64,000 nt of DNA. Source: a virus. Location: positions 1-64,000 of the IMG/VR virus record IMGVR_UViG_3300048694_001042. One strand, 5' to 3'. Below the pieces are notes generated by a model. It was not told the DNA's origin. It was given only the letters and a program-made list of their open reading frames with translations, and searched no databases. This document shows, one piece after another, positions 34,110 through 43,135 of this stretch. How positions within the stretch are numbered: the stretch's first letter is position 1; each line of letters starts with the position of its first letter. The position numbers and the translations under genes were made by a program.

Positions 34110-35314
34110 AAAAGCGTAATTACACACAGGAACAAGTTCGTAAGTTACAAGGTAGCGTACAAATTGAACACACACTGGCCAAACGTGGAGCATACAAACT
34201 TCGCGAGCTATTGGCCAATGAACCATACATCAACACCTTGGGTGCATACAATGGTCAAATGGCAGTACAACATGCCAAAGCTGGACTCAAAGCAATTTAC
34301 TTGAGCGGTTGGCAAGTGGCAGGTGCAAACAATACCTCAAACCAAACCTATCCCGACCAGTCATTGTATCCAGTTGACTCAGTACCTCGTGTGGTCAAAG
34401 GTATTAACAATGCTTTCCGTCGTGCTGATCAAATTGAAACACTGGAAGGCAATGTCACAACAGATTACTTCCTGCCTATTGTTGCAGATGCCGAAGCAGG
34501 CTTTGGTGGTGCGCTAAACGCTTACGAACTGATGGCAGCAATGATCGAAGCTGGCGCTGCTGGTGTACACTTTGAAGATCAATTGGCGTCGGAAAAGAAA
34601 TGCGGCCACTTGGGCGGCAAAGTTCTTGTACCCACAAGTCAAATGATTCGCACACTGAATGCCGCACGACTGGCCGCGGACGTTGCAGGAGTTGACACAG
34701 TTATCATGGCCCGAACCGATGCAGAAAGTGCAACACTGATTACCAGCGACCACGACCCACTAGACAAGGATTTTATTATCAATGAGCGCACTGAAGAAGG
34801 CTTTTATAAATTTAAGAATGGTATTGATGCTTGTATTAGCAGAGGTCTTGCTTATGCCCCTTACGCTGATCTCCTTTGGTTTGAAACTTCGACTCCTGAT
34901 ATTGCACAAGCTAAGAAGTTTGCTGATGCCATCCACGCTGAGTTTCCTGACCAAATGCTTGCTTACAATTGCAGTCCTAGTTTTAATTGGCGTAAGTTTT
35001 TGAGCGAAGACGAGTGCGAAACGTTCCAGCGTGAACTAGGCGAACTGGGCTACAAGTTCCAGTTCATTACACTTGCCGGCTTCCACTCAGTTAACCTTGC
35101 TACCTTTGAATTGGCCGAAGCGTACCGTCAACGTGGTATGGCTGGCTATTCAGAAATGCAACAACGTGAGTTTGCCGCTCAAGAGCGTGGATTTACCACT
35201 GTCAAGCATCAACGTGAAGTTGGCGTTGGTTACTTTGATGCTATCAGCGAAGCAGTGGGTGCCACAAGCACTGTGGCCAACCGAACAAGTACAGAATCGG
35301 ATCAGTTTCATTGA
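34106..35314 (+). CDS. aceA: Isocitrate lyase
   Basis: A 402-residue isocitrate lyase (E. coli AceA is 434), which splits isocitrate to glyoxylate and succinate in the glyoxylate shunt. The catalytic KKCGHLGGK loop is at 164-172 with Cys166, and [12 protein letters not shown] at 124-135 is the substrate/metal region; all key residues are intact. It lies between nrdA and nrdB, coupled by 4-nt overlaps, so it should be made with the nucleotide-reduction enzymes. A likely effect is to bypass carbon loss in the TCA cycle when the cell uses acetate, fatty acids or stored polymer; this is inference. No malate synthase is seen in the window. Confidence 0.95.
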   Translation: MKKRNYTQEQVRKLQGSVQIEHTLAKRGAYKLRELLANEPYINTLGAYNGQMAVQHAKAGLKAIYLSGWQVAGANNTSNQTYPDQSLYPVDSVPRVVKGINNAFRRADQIETLEGNVTTDYFLPIVADAEAGFGGALNAYELMAAMIEAGAAGVHFEDQLASEKKCGHLGGKVLVPTSQMIRTLNAARLAADVAGVDTVIMARTDAESATLITSDHDPLDKDFIINERTEEGFYKFKNGIDACISRGLAYAPYADLLWFETSTPDIAQAKKFADAIHAEFPDQMLAYNCSPSFNWRKFLSEDECETFQRELGELGYKFQFITLAGFHSVNLATFELAEAYRQRGMAGYSEMQQREFAAQERGFTTVKHQREVGVGYFDAISEAVGATSTVANRTSTESDQFH

Positions 35315-35508
35315 ACTCACTGGAACGTATCTGGGCCAGAGCAACTGGGCATTTGATGGGCGAGACCGATGAGGATCGCCCTGATGTGCCTATACTCACG
35401 CTGAAAGAAGCTCGAATAGCATTGTTTTTCAAAACGTTTTGGGTTATAATACATGTGATAACTTGCTGTTTTATTATTGCCGGCGTTATTAGACATTGGA
35501 ACAATTGA
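35311..35508 (+). CDS. Small membrane protein near nrd genes
   Basis: A 65-residue protein using a TTG start that overlaps the isocitrate lyase stop. It has a polar N-terminus ([24 protein letters not shown]) and a membrane segment ([19 protein letters not shown]). I associate this pattern with small membrane proteins near nrd genes of T4-like phages. Function unknown. Confidence 0.75.
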   Translation: MNSLERIWARATGHLMGETDEDRPDVPILTLKEARIALFFKTFWVIIHVITCCFIIAGVIRHWNN

Positions 35509-35509
35509 T

Positions 35510-35710
35510 ATGATACATATTAGACGCGAAGGCGGGCTCCTTCACAATGGTTTTAATTTTTATTCGTTAACAGACAAAAACAGTTTTGGATTTTTGTTTA
35601 GGTATGGTCCTTACATGCCACAGACGAATTTGGGTTCTAAAGTTTACTGTTTTAGATACAGCAAACAAACAAAAAAATGGATAATCGGACATGTCGCAAG
35701 CTCAATATAA
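35510..35710 (+). CDS. Small hypothetical protein
   Basis: A 66-residue aromatic-rich protein (FNFYSLTDKNSFGFLFRYGPY). It starts 1 nt after the upstream stop, and its end overlaps nrdB by 20 nt. Function unknown. Confidence 0.6.
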   Translation: MIHIRREGGLLHNGFNFYSLTDKNSFGFLFRYGPYMPQTNLGSKVYCFRYSKQTKKWIIGHVASSI

Positions 35711-36791
35711 CTTAAAAACAAAAACAGATTACTTGCAACGCAAGATGTTTCTGGACCCAGCCGGTCCGGTCACTATTCAACGCTTTGAAGAAGTCAAGTA
35801 CAACAAGATTGTGAAGTTTGAACAAGAAGCACGTGGTTTCTTTTGGGTACCAGAAGAAATCTCATTGACCAAAGATGCTCAGGATTTCAAAGACGCCAGC
35901 GAAACTGTGAAACATATTTTCACTAGTAACTTGTTGCGCCAAACAGCATTGGACAGTTTGCAAGGTCGTGGACCCAGTCAAATTTTTACACCTGTGGTGA
36001 GCTTGCCTGAACTGGAAGCCTTGGTCTACAACTGGACCTTTTTTGAAACAAACATCCACAGTCGTAGTTATTCGCACATCATTCGCAACATCTACAACGT
36101 GCCCAAGGATGTGTTTAATACCATTCACGACACTGAAGAAATTGTGAACATGGCTTCAAGTGTGGGCCGGTATTATGATCACTTGCACATGGTCAACTGT
36201 GAAAAAGAACTAGAAGTTCCTGTTAAAGAACAACCACATGTCAAAGCCATTTGGCTGGCACTGAATGCCAGTTATGCACTGGAAGCGTTCCGCTTCATGG
36301 TTAGCTTTGCCACAAGCCTGGCCATGGTCGAAAACAAGATCTTCATTGGCAACGGCAACATCATCAGTTTGATTCTGCAAGATGAAATCCTGCACAAAGA
36401 ATGGACTGCTTGGATTATCAACCAAGTGGTCAAAGAAGATCCACGTTTTGCCGCTGCCAAGGCAGAATGCGAAGCAGAAGTCTATGCCATGTACATGGAC
36501 GTTATTAGAGAAGAAAAAGCATGGGCAGATTACCTGTTCAAGTTCGGTCCTGTTATTGGATTGAATGCCGCTATCCTGCGAGACTTTGTGGACTATACTG
36601 CGGCCGCTGCGCTCAAGGAAATTGGTATCAAGTATCAAAGCCCTGCACCCAAGAGCACGCCCATTCCTTGGTTCAACAAACATGTGGATACACACAAGAA
36701 ACAAACAGCACTGCAAGAAAATGAAAGCACCAACTATGTGATTGGTGTTCTTGACGGCAAAGTGGATTACGATTCATTACCAGATTTATAA
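35691..36791 (+). CDS. nrdB: Ribonucleoside-diphosphate reductase small subunit
   Basis: A 366-residue class Ia NrdB (T4 NrdB is 388) that carries the di-iron centre and tyrosyl radical used by NrdA. Iron-ligand patterns are visible: FETNIHSRSYSHIIRN near 118 and LQDEILHKEW near 229. The C-terminus, acidic and ending in YDSLPDL, fits the tail that docks into NrdA. Glutaredoxin follows after a clear AAGGAG site. Confidence 0.93.
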   Translation: MSQAQYNLKTKTDYLQRKMFLDPAGPVTIQRFEEVKYNKIVKFEQEARGFFWVPEEISLTKDAQDFKDASETVKHIFTSNLLRQTALDSLQGRGPSQIFTPVVSLPELEALVYNWTFFETNIHSRSYSHIIRNIYNVPKDVFNTIHDTEEIVNMASSVGRYYDHLHMVNCEKELEVPVKEQPHVKAIWLALNASYALEAFRFMVSFATSLAMVENKIFIGNGNIISLILQDEILHKEWTAWIINQVVKEDPRFAAAKAECEAEVYAMYMDVIREEKAWADYLFKFGPVIGLNAAILRDFVDYTAAAALKEIGIKYQSPAPKSTPIPWFNKHVDTHKKQTALQENESTNYVIGVLDGKVDYDSLPDL

Positions 36792-36801
36792 GGAGAATAA
36801 A

Positions 36802-37035
36802 ATGAAAGCAACAGTATGGAGTAAAAATGGATGCGGATTTTGCTCACAGGCAAAAGCACTGCTGGAAAGCAAGGGCATCGAATACGAAGAGCGAAATATT
36901 ACCAACAGCAACTGGACCCGAGATGATTTGCTAACTGCGGTACCCACTGCCAAAACTCTGCCACAGATTTTTCTTGGCGAAGAATACATCGGTGGTTACA
37001 CTGAATTGAGAAAAAAATTAACAGAAAGTGCATGA
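36802..37035 (+). CDS. nrdC: Glutaredoxin
   Basis: A 77-residue glutaredoxin with the active-site CGFC at 11-14, TLPQIF (cis-Pro) near 53-58 and GGYTEL near 64-69. It would reduce the NrdA C-terminal Cys pair. ATG 36802 follows AAGGAG. The stop overlaps the next gene. Confidence 0.9.
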   Translation: MKATVWSKNGCGFCSQAKALLESKGIEYEERNITNSNWTRDDLLTAVPTAKTLPQIFLGEEYIGGYTELRKKLTESA

Positions 37036-37337
37036 TGACATTAGAAGTAGGAAAAGTATATACATTTAAGATGAACTCTGGCGAGGAAATGATTGCCAAG
37101 TATCACAGCGAGGTAGTAGGAAACTATATTGCAGTCACTGATCCAGTGAGCGTGGCGCCTGGGCCAAAAGGCATGGGCCTGGTACCCAGCTTGTTTACTG
37201 GAAACCCCGATCAAAGTGTCACTATAAATACTAACTGTATTGCTATGTATGTGGAAACTGACGATGCTGTCAGGGGCAAATATACAGAAGCAACCACTGG
37301 TATTCAAGTGCCAGACAAAAAAATTATAATGGGATAA
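37032..37337 (+). CDS. Small beta-barrel-like phage protein
   Basis: A 101-residue protein whose N-terminus (LEVGKVYTFKMNSGEEMIAKY) suggests a small Sm/SH3-like barrel. The 4-nt overlap with glutaredoxin couples it to the nrd operon, while the next gene starts the spike/baseplate section. Function unknown. Confidence 0.7.
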   Translation: MMTLEVGKVYTFKMNSGEEMIAKYHSEVVGNYIAVTDPVSVAPGPKGMGLVPSLFTGNPDQSVTINTNCIAMYVETDDAVRGKYTEATTGIQVPDKKIIMG

Positions 37338-37338
37338 C

Positions 37339-37623
37339 ATGCCACCAGTGCAACGACAAGGCGATCCAAACACAGCAGGGGGAACAAACACCAGTGGTGT
37401 GAGTTCGGTGCGAGTGAACGGAAAGCCTATTGTTGTTGATGGCACAGTGGTCAGTAGCCATGCACCCTGGGGAAGACCTCATCCGCCGCATGAAGCTGCT
37501 ACCACAACAGGCGGCGTGGGCTCTGTGCGTGCAGGCAATATTCCGGTCAATGTTGATGGCAATGCTGACACATGTGGTCACACTAGAACCGCAGGTTCGG
37601 GCGATGTAAGGGCAGGCGGATAA
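37339..37623 (+). CDS. PAAR-like tail spike tip protein
   Basis: A 94-residue protein with the PAAR-repeat pattern: GDPNTAGG near the start, repeated S(V/S)RVNGKPIVVDGTVV and SVRAGNIPVNVDGNAD units, and His/Cys residues (H50, H53, H56, C79, H81) that could bind iron or zinc at the tip. PAAR proteins form the sharp point of contractile tail spikes. It abuts a large structural gene with a 1-nt overlap. Confidence 0.8.
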   Translation: MPPVQRQGDPNTAGGTNTSGVSSVRVNGKPIVVDGTVVSSHAPWGRPHPPHEAATTTGGVGSVRAGNIPVNVDGNADTCGHTRTAGSGDVRAGG

Positions 37624-39590
37624 TGGGTTTGCTTACTCCACTGCAACTTACTGCGGCTTCGGCATTATTGGATAATTCTGGCATTGCGTTAAATTCAGAA
37701 TGGCAAGATCAATTGCAGGCTTATCAATCTACAGAGTTGATTGCCAACTGGCAAAACGCTGTGAATTATTATAATTCTCGCAGTTGGAAAACCGACAACA
37801 CTCTGGCTTTGTTATTGAGAATGGGCGCTTCAATTTTCCCGGCGCTGGGCAATAGCATTCCAACTGGTGCACCAACACCACGACCCATTGAAGGTCCAGT
37901 AACAACAGGATTTGTGGGCCTGATTGAAAATACTGGAAATTTATACCTAGGAGACGGTAACGTAGGTAAATTTGCTCTTTCCTTCATGGCAGCACAAGGG
38001 TATATCAGTTCAACCAATGTGTTTATCAACAGCGCAGTAAATGCACAGACCTATCTAGGTCCAACATTTACCAACATGAGCAATCTAACAACCAACAATA
38101 TCAGTGCATTGAATTCAAATCTAACTGGGTTTGGGGTGGACCTTGGCAATCAAGGCCAGCTTACTGACATGCAAAACCTCAACAACTATGGCACACCTGC
38201 AGCACTGTTGAAACAAATTTCCAAAGTAGCTGGCTTACAAGGCGGCACATTGAAAATAATTGAAGTTGCGTTAATAGCTGTTGGACTAACCAAGGCCAAC
38301 ATACTAACATTGATCTCAGGGTCTAGAGACGCCAATCCCACACAGTTTGATCAATACCAACGATTGGCTTATACTGGCATGACCAATGTTGTTGGTGCTG
38401 ACCTCCAGCAAGTGTTGAGTATTTTAGATGTTACAACTCCCAACATCGCAACACTAGCAGACTTATTGGATCAGAAAAAAATATTTCCTAACAGTTGGTC
38501 TACACTTACAACTCCCACTGTTAACGGACCCGTGCCGGTTTATCAAGACAACGGCAGTACTAATTTTGCACTGGCCACAGAAGTAGCTGCATATTTGCCT
38601 ACAGCCAGTGGTTGCGAAGAGCTTGGAAAAATAATTCCTCCCGGACAAGCTGTGGCAAATAAATCTGTCCAAGTCGGACTGCAACAAATCACTGGTATTG
38701 CGTCAACTACCTTGCCCAAGCTTGCACAAACAGTTTTGGGACAATGCAAAAACGTATGGTCAGTTAATAAAATTTATCTAGCCGATAGCTGTGTGGCCAA
38801 TGGCCAACCCATACCCACTTATTATCGAGCACAGCAAGATGTTCCTGCTGGCATTGATATCAACAACACTGATTATTGGTTGCCCACATCGTTGGGTGGC
38901 ATCAGTACCATGGCAGGATTACCAGACATTCAAGCACAAACTACAGCGTTGCCTGCTGAAGTTGTTGCATACTATGATACTCTTGCTACAGGTACTGGAC
39001 CCAACGGAACATTGACCACATGCGATTTATTTGGCACTGCTGCTGGCAGCGGATACATTGAAAAATTAGCTACAGTTACAGGAATAATCAATTCTTTGAA
39101 TTCAATAGGTGAACTAAACACATTGAAAAATGTTTACATTAACATGTTGTCAGCAACCAACGATTCTCAAATGTTAAGCTACATCAGTGCTGCCAATACT
39201 AACATTCTTTCTATTAGTACAAATTATCCAGAAGCTGCCGGAATAGCAAATACTGCATGGATGTGGATGGCTACAAAACTTGCTACAGAAAAAAACAATC
39301 AAACCAAAGCTGGCATTGACTACGATAATTTGCCAGACAACAATCAAACCAGTGTTTATGGATTTGTGCAAAATCTACCGCAGTACGGACTTCAAGTTGA
39401 TGCTTGCGGTGCAGGTGATTTCCTGGATCAGGTCGCTGACCTTTCTGTAATCGGTGGGCAAGCGATTGTTGGAACCATGCGCGAAGCCAGAAACAATCAA
39501 CGCCTTGGCGCCGCACAATTGGCGCAAAATACCACACCTTCCACAGGTTTTGCAGTAACGCCTGCGCCTGCAGTTGTTCCTGTAAACTAA
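37623..39590 (+). CDS. Large baseplate/tail structural protein
   Basis: A 655-residue Asn/Thr/Ala-rich protein following the PAAR-like gene, so a baseplate or spike-associated role is likely. Residues about 380-425 contain a VWSVNKIYLADSCV ... YYRAQQDVPAGID insertion with the same YW-ending carbohydrate-module look as in the tailspike at 29282. The C-terminus is Ala/Pro-rich. No close family recognised. Confidence 0.7.
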   Translation: MGLLTPLQLTAASALLDNSGIALNSEWQDQLQAYQSTELIANWQNAVNYYNSRSWKTDNTLALLLRMGASIFPALGNSIPTGAPTPRPIEGPVTTGFVGLIENTGNLYLGDGNVGKFALSFMAAQGYISSTNVFINSAVNAQTYLGPTFTNMSNLTTNNISALNSNLTGFGVDLGNQGQLTDMQNLNNYGTPAALLKQISKVAGLQGGTLKIIEVALIAVGLTKANILTLISGSRDANPTQFDQYQRLAYTGMTNVVGADLQQVLSILDVTTPNIATLADLLDQKKIFPNSWSTLTTPTVNGPVPVYQDNGSTNFALATEVAAYLPTASGCEELGKIIPPGQAVANKSVQVGLQQITGIASTTLPKLAQTVLGQCKNVWSVNKIYLADSCVANGQPIPTYYRAQQDVPAGIDINNTDYWLPTSLGGISTMAGLPDIQAQTTALPAEVVAYYDTLATGTGPNGTLTTCDLFGTAAGSGYIEKLATVTGIINSLNSIGELNTLKNVYINMLSATNDSQMLSYISAANTNILSISTNYPEAAGIANTAWMWMATKLATEKNNQTKAGIDYDNLPDNNQTSVYGFVQNLPQYGLQVDACGAGDFLDQVADLSVIGGQAIVGTMREARNNQRLGAAQLAQNTTPSTGFAVTPAPAVVPVN

Positions 39591-39631
39591 AGTATACATT
39601 TTTAGGTTAGTACACACTTACCCGAAAACAG

Positions 39632-39660
39632 TTGACCAAAAATAGCTATTTTGCTATAAT
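39632..39660 (+). promoter_or_regulatory. Cassette promoter D, leaderless
   Basis: TTGACC (39632-39637), 17-nt spacer, TATAAT (39655-39660), extended TGC. The ATG at 39667 starts 6 nt after the -10 box. Confidence 0.85.
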
Positions 39661-39666
39661 AACAAC

Positions 39667-39786
39667 ATGAACAACAAAACACCAGTCGAAACGCCCGAAG
39701 ACGAGTACACCACAGGCATGGACATTGCTGACAGTGTCGGGCTCATTGCTTTGTGCGTGTTGATTGTGCTGGCACTGTCAATCTAA
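39667..39786 (+). CDS. 39-residue tail-anchored membrane protein
   Basis: An acidic N-terminus and one C-terminal membrane segment (VGLIALCVLIVLALSI). No ribosome site: the ATG coincides with the predicted transcript start. The stop is followed 3 nt later by the next promoter, so this is a one-gene cassette. Function unknown. Confidence 0.65.
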   Translation: MNNKTPVETPEDEYTTGMDIADSVGLIALCVLIVLALSI

Positions 39787-39789
39787 CGG

Positions 39790-39818
39790 TTGACCAATAT
39801 TTCCCATTTTGCTATAAT
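39790..39818 (+). promoter_or_regulatory. Cassette promoter E
   Basis: TTGACC (39790-39795), 17-nt spacer, TATAAT (39813-39818), extended TGC. A leader with CAGGAG follows. Confidence 0.88.
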
Positions 39819-39850
39819 TGAAACATAGCGTAACAAAACAGGAGTTTGAG

Positions 39851-40123
39851 ATGAATATCAAAGACGTCAATTCTGCGATTATTTCTGGCATTTACACCAA
39901 CGACGATCTCAACAGCATTGCTGAAGCACTAAAATATGCTCGCGCTCAACTTGGAAAATTAAACCGTCGTGGCATGTTGCCCGGCGACACTGTGCGGTTT
40001 ACCAGCAACCGCAACGGTATCACCTACACTGGTACAGTGACCAAAGTCAAAATTAAAAACGTTCTTGTTCGCACCAACGCTGGCATGTTCAACGTTCCTG
40101 CTAACATGTTGGAGGCAGTTTGA
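39851..40123 (+). CDS. Small protein with KOW/SH3-like C-terminus
   Basis: A 90-residue protein. The N-terminal 40 residues are helical, and the C-terminal half (PGDTVRFTSNRNGITYTGTV) resembles a KOW/SH3-like barrel, as does the product at 9980 under the same promoter type. CAGGAG precedes the ATG. Function unknown. Confidence 0.75.
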   Translation: MNIKDVNSAIISGIYTNDDLNSIAEALKYARAQLGKLNRRGMLPGDTVRFTSNRNGITYTGTVTKVKIKNVLVRTNAGMFNVPANMLEAV

Positions 40124-40242
40124 TGTTTTGGGTGATTGATAAAAAAGGCGCCAAGTTTGTGTTCAAACGCATCGACGATCTGTTTGACTTCATTGCAGTT
40201 TGCGGTGCAAACAACATTGTTGAAGGGTGGGCAGGGATATGA
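40123..40242 (+). CDS. 39-residue protein
   Basis: Starts within the upstream stop (TGATG) and overlaps the next gene by 4 nt; this packing supports translation. The product begins MFWVIDKKGAKFVFKRIDDL. Function unknown. Confidence 0.55.
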   Translation: MFWVIDKKGAKFVFKRIDDLFDFIAVCGANNIVEGWAGI

Positions 40243-40397
40243 ACTTCCGGCAGTGGTGCCGCGAAAAGTGGTTTGAGCACAAAGACGAACTAGAAGCGTA
40301 CGGCCAGAAATTGCCATATACTTCGCAAGAATACTTTGCCCGATACAAATTCTGGCTCAAGCGCGAATATCGTCATCAACACAATGCAAATCGATAA
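40239..40397 (+). CDS. 52-residue basic protein
   Basis: A basic, Trp/Tyr-rich protein (MNFRQWCREKWFEHKDELEAY...) overlapping the upstream stop by 4 nt. The tail is rich in Arg, His and Asn, so nucleic-acid binding is possible. Function unknown. Confidence 0.6.
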   Translation: MNFRQWCREKWFEHKDELEAYGQKLPYTSQEYFARYKFWLKREYRHQHNANR

Positions 40398-40413
40398 AAG
40401 GTGGTATGTAACT

Positions 40414-40854
40414 ATGGGACTGGATCAATACGCATACGTGGCCGCAAAGGCCGGGCAACGAGAAGAATTTTACGAAACGTCAGAGTACAACGAAGAAACC
40501 AAGGAGTGGGTTAGCAAAACTGCCAAGCCCCGTGAAATTGCCTACTGGCGCAAGCATCCTAACCTGCAGGGATGGATGGAACGGTTGTGGGAACACAAAC
40601 TGGCCGCCCAAGGCCAAATTCCCGAAGCAGGACAATTTGGTAGCACATTCAATGGAGTTGAGCTAGAGCTTACATGGGAAGACCTTGACGCCTTGGAACG
40701 GGCTGTGACACACAACCAACTGCCCGAGACCACAGGTTTCTTCTTTGGCAATCCTTCTGATGAGCATTATCGCGAACAGGATCTTGCGTTTATCCGCGAG
40801 GCCCGAGCAGAGTTGTTCTTGGGACTCAAAGTATTTTACAATTCCAGTTGGTAA
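40414..40854 (+). CDS. Phage protein of the MGLDQYAY type
   Basis: A 146-residue protein. The MGLDQYAY start is common in phage proteins of this kind and follows an AAAGGTGG-like site; an in-frame ATG at 40384 is an alternative. It has a conserved YWRKHPNLQGWMERLW segment, an ELTWEDLDALE helix and a TGFFFGNPSDEHY motif. Function unknown. Confidence 0.8.
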   Translation: MGLDQYAYVAAKAGQREEFYETSEYNEETKEWVSKTAKPREIAYWRKHPNLQGWMERLWEHKLAAQGQIPEAGQFGSTFNGVELELTWEDLDALERAVTHNQLPETTGFFFGNPSDEHYREQDLAFIREARAELFLGLKVFYNSSW

Positions 40855-41048
40855 TGCTCAAGCAAGACATCCTCGACTCAAAAGGCAACGTGTACGCCAC
40901 AGTTAAGTTTGATGGCACCATGTTGTCATTCTGCAACTTACAGCCATACAATCTGACCTTTGTCATGGATGCCCGAGTGGTCGAGCAACTGCTACCAATT
41001 TTACAAAGCATCAAGTTAATTCAGTGGACCGGAGCCGTAAATAAATGA
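40854..41048 (+). CDS. Small hypothetical protein
   Basis: A 64-residue protein starting at the last base of the upstream stop and overlapping the ligase gene by 4 nt. Alternating hydrophobic strands (NVYATVKFDGTMLSF) then a helix. Function unknown. Confidence 0.65.
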   Translation: MLKQDILDSKGNVYATVKFDGTMLSFCNLQPYNLTFVMDARVVEQLLPILQSIKLIQWTGAVNK

Positions 41049-42421
41049 TAGATTACACAGAAGATAGGTTTATTGGAACTATGGCATCAGGTTGGATCCG
41101 CGACTTGGAAAGTTCTGACAGTCGTTTGCATAAAGAGGCAGTGATTGAAAAAGCTCTCATGGCTGCAAAGCTAGGATCAGCAGAAGCGCAGGCGTTCTTG
41201 TTCAACTGTTACCAAGCCTACAATCCGTACTATACATTCCATGTCAAACAAGTACCAGAAGTTAGCGACCACCGAGACCGTCCCAATGCATGGCCTAAGT
41301 TTTGGGCACTGCTAGAAGCACTTCGTACTCGTTCAACTACAGGTAACTCAGCTCGTGAAGCCATTGTGGAATGTGCTGAACTGTTCGATGATGCTGAGTG
41401 GAATACAGTTTGTCGGCGTGTTATTATCAAGGACCTGCGTTGCGGCATCTCAGAAAAGACCTTAAACAAAATTCTTAAAAACACCGATTGGGAGATTCCG
41501 GTATTCAGTTGCCAGCTGGCACAAGATTCAACTGATCAACCCCGGAAGCTCACAGGCTTCAAACGCCTTGAGCCCAAGCTGGATGGGGTGCGTGTGTTAG
41601 CTGTGGTGCAAGGCATGAACGTGAGCTTGTTCAGCCGCAATGGCAAAGAGTTTGCCAACTTCCCCCAGATTGCCAAGGATATTAACATCTACCGCAGAGC
41701 ATTCCAAAACAATCTTGGCTCAGGTGGTCGTTTTGTGCTGGACGGCGAAGTAACTGGCGAGAGTTTCCAAAAGCTCATGAAGCAAGCACATCGAAAAAGT
41801 GATGCCCAAACCGATGGTATGGTGTACAACATCTTTGACGTTGTTCCTTTGGACGACTTCCAGCGCGGTTATTGGAACGCTCAACAATACAAGCGTTTTG
41901 AAATTCTAGATCGCGCCCGCGGCGCACTAGAAGATGCCACAGGCGGTCACAGCCTGAGAGTTGTAAGCGGACTGGAAGTAGATCTAGGCACAGCTGAGGG
42001 CCACGATATTATGAATCGCTATGCCCAAGATTGTGTGGCAGAAGGCTACGAAGGCATCATGATCAAAAGCATGGATGCTCCGTATGTGTGCAAACGAGCA
42101 GACTACTGGATGAAATGGAAGCCTACTATTTCAGTAGATTTGACCATTGTGGGTTTTGAAGAAGGTACCGGTCGTAACGAAAACCGACTTGGTGCTATAA
42201 TTTGTGAAGGAGTTGACAATGATCGTAACATACGAGTTAATGTTGGTAGCGGTTTTAGTGATAGCGATCGTGATGAGTATTGGTCCGGAAGGGATAGCCT
42301 GCTTGGGCACTTGGTTGAAGTCCAAGCTGACGCAGTTACGCAAAACCAAGACGGATCATACAGTTTGAGGTTCCCCCGATTCCTACGTTTCCGTGATTTT
42401 GAAGCAGGCGAAAAGTTGTGA
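41045..42421 (+). CDS. 30: ATP-dependent DNA ligase
   Basis: A 458-residue ligase (T4 gp30 is 487) that joins Okazaki fragments and repairs nicks. Motif I KLDGV is at 178-182 with Lys178 as the adenylated residue; SRNGKEF (motif Ia/II) lies near 205, FVLDGE (motif III) near 233, EGIMIK (motif IV/V) near 340, and WMKWKP near 357. The N-terminal 160 residues match the DNA-binding domain. Confidence 0.93.
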   Translation: MIDYTEDRFIGTMASGWIRDLESSDSRLHKEAVIEKALMAAKLGSAEAQAFLFNCYQAYNPYYTFHVKQVPEVSDHRDRPNAWPKFWALLEALRTRSTTGNSAREAIVECAELFDDAEWNTVCRRVIIKDLRCGISEKTLNKILKNTDWEIPVFSCQLAQDSTDQPRKLTGFKRLEPKLDGVRVLAVVQGMNVSLFSRNGKEFANFPQIAKDINIYRRAFQNNLGSGGRFVLDGEVTGESFQKLMKQAHRKSDAQTDGMVYNIFDVVPLDDFQRGYWNAQQYKRFEILDRARGALEDATGGHSLRVVSGLEVDLGTAEGHDIMNRYAQDCVAEGYEGIMIKSMDAPYVCKRADYWMKWKPTISVDLTIVGFEEGTGRNENRLGAIICEGVDNDRNIRVNVGSGFSDSDRDEYWSGRDSLLGHLVEVQADAVTQNQDGSYSLRFPRFLRFRDFEAGEKL

Positions 42422-42645
42422 GACGCTGGGACGAGGATTCAGATCTGTGGCTGTTTACCATGTCAGAGTTTCAACAGCTTCCTGATGGTATTGTGCTAGA
42501 AAGCATCGATGGCAAAAAAGCAGTAAAAGGTCTGGATCGCATCGGCCACGATCAACGTGCTAGGTATATTGCTTGGGGAATACGAGATCCTTTCAATCAT
42601 GAACTAGGGCCATTGTTTACAAAGTTTGTGTTAGAAACAAAATGA
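42418..42645 (+). CDS. Small phage protein downstream of ligase
   Basis: A 75-residue protein with a GTG start overlapping the ligase stop. It begins MRRWDEDSDLWLFTMSEFQQLPDG, a style I associate with small T4-like phage proteins. Function unknown. Confidence 0.7.
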   Translation: MRRWDEDSDLWLFTMSEFQQLPDGIVLESIDGKKAVKGLDRIGHDQRARYIAWGIRDPFNHELGPLFTKFVLETK

Positions 42646-43106
42646 AGAAAGTCTACTATGAAAAGATCGGGCGCAAATATGTGCCTGTTAGCGAGTACGA
42701 TGGCGATTATCATCTGAGTTTTCCTAAAGGTAATCACCTTGTTATGTGTTATCCTGGTGGCTCCTCACGTAGGTTCAACGTCGAACCTGCCCTGGCTCCA
42801 ATGATTGCTGCCGGCCGCTTTGCTGAAGACAAAATGTGTGAAGCTGTTTATGAGGCAGCTTCCATGCATCGCCAAGAGCACCAAGGCACAGAGCTAACCC
42901 CCGAGCAACTTTGCGCCTGGCGCAATTTTGAAAAAGTCATGGGCGAGCGTGGCAAGTATGTGCAATTCAAAAGCACACACGACATTGTAGGAGCTGGACT
43001 TCGGGTGTTGGAAAAAGAAGCCGCTGAACTCATGACACACCCAGCAGTTCGTGACGCCTACGAACAGTTCCAAGCAGTTTGCAAATTGGTTAAACAAACC
43101 AGTTGA
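42642..43106 (+). CDS. Hypothetical phage protein
   Basis: A 154-residue protein. The N-terminal 60 residues are beta-rich with a FPKGNHLVMCYPGGSSRR stretch; the remainder is helical. It overlaps its upstream neighbour by 4 nt, and the promoter of the next unit begins inside its 3' end. Function unknown. Confidence 0.7.
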   Translation: MKKVYYEKIGRKYVPVSEYDGDYHLSFPKGNHLVMCYPGGSSRRFNVEPALAPMIAAGRFAEDKMCEAVYEAASMHRQEHQGTELTPEQLCAWRNFEKVMGERGKYVQFKSTHDIVGAGLRVLEKEAAELMTHPAVRDAYEQFQAVCKLVKQTS

Positions 43107-43130
43107 CATCTACGCAATCTGTTGTATAAT
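43103..43130 (+). promoter_or_regulatory. Promoter of the structured leader RNA
   Basis: TTGACA (43103-43108), 16-nt spacer, TATAAT (43125-43130). Transcription should start at about 43136-43137, the first base of the long closing helix of the RNA. Confidence 0.8.
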
Positions 43131-43135
43131 CGCTA

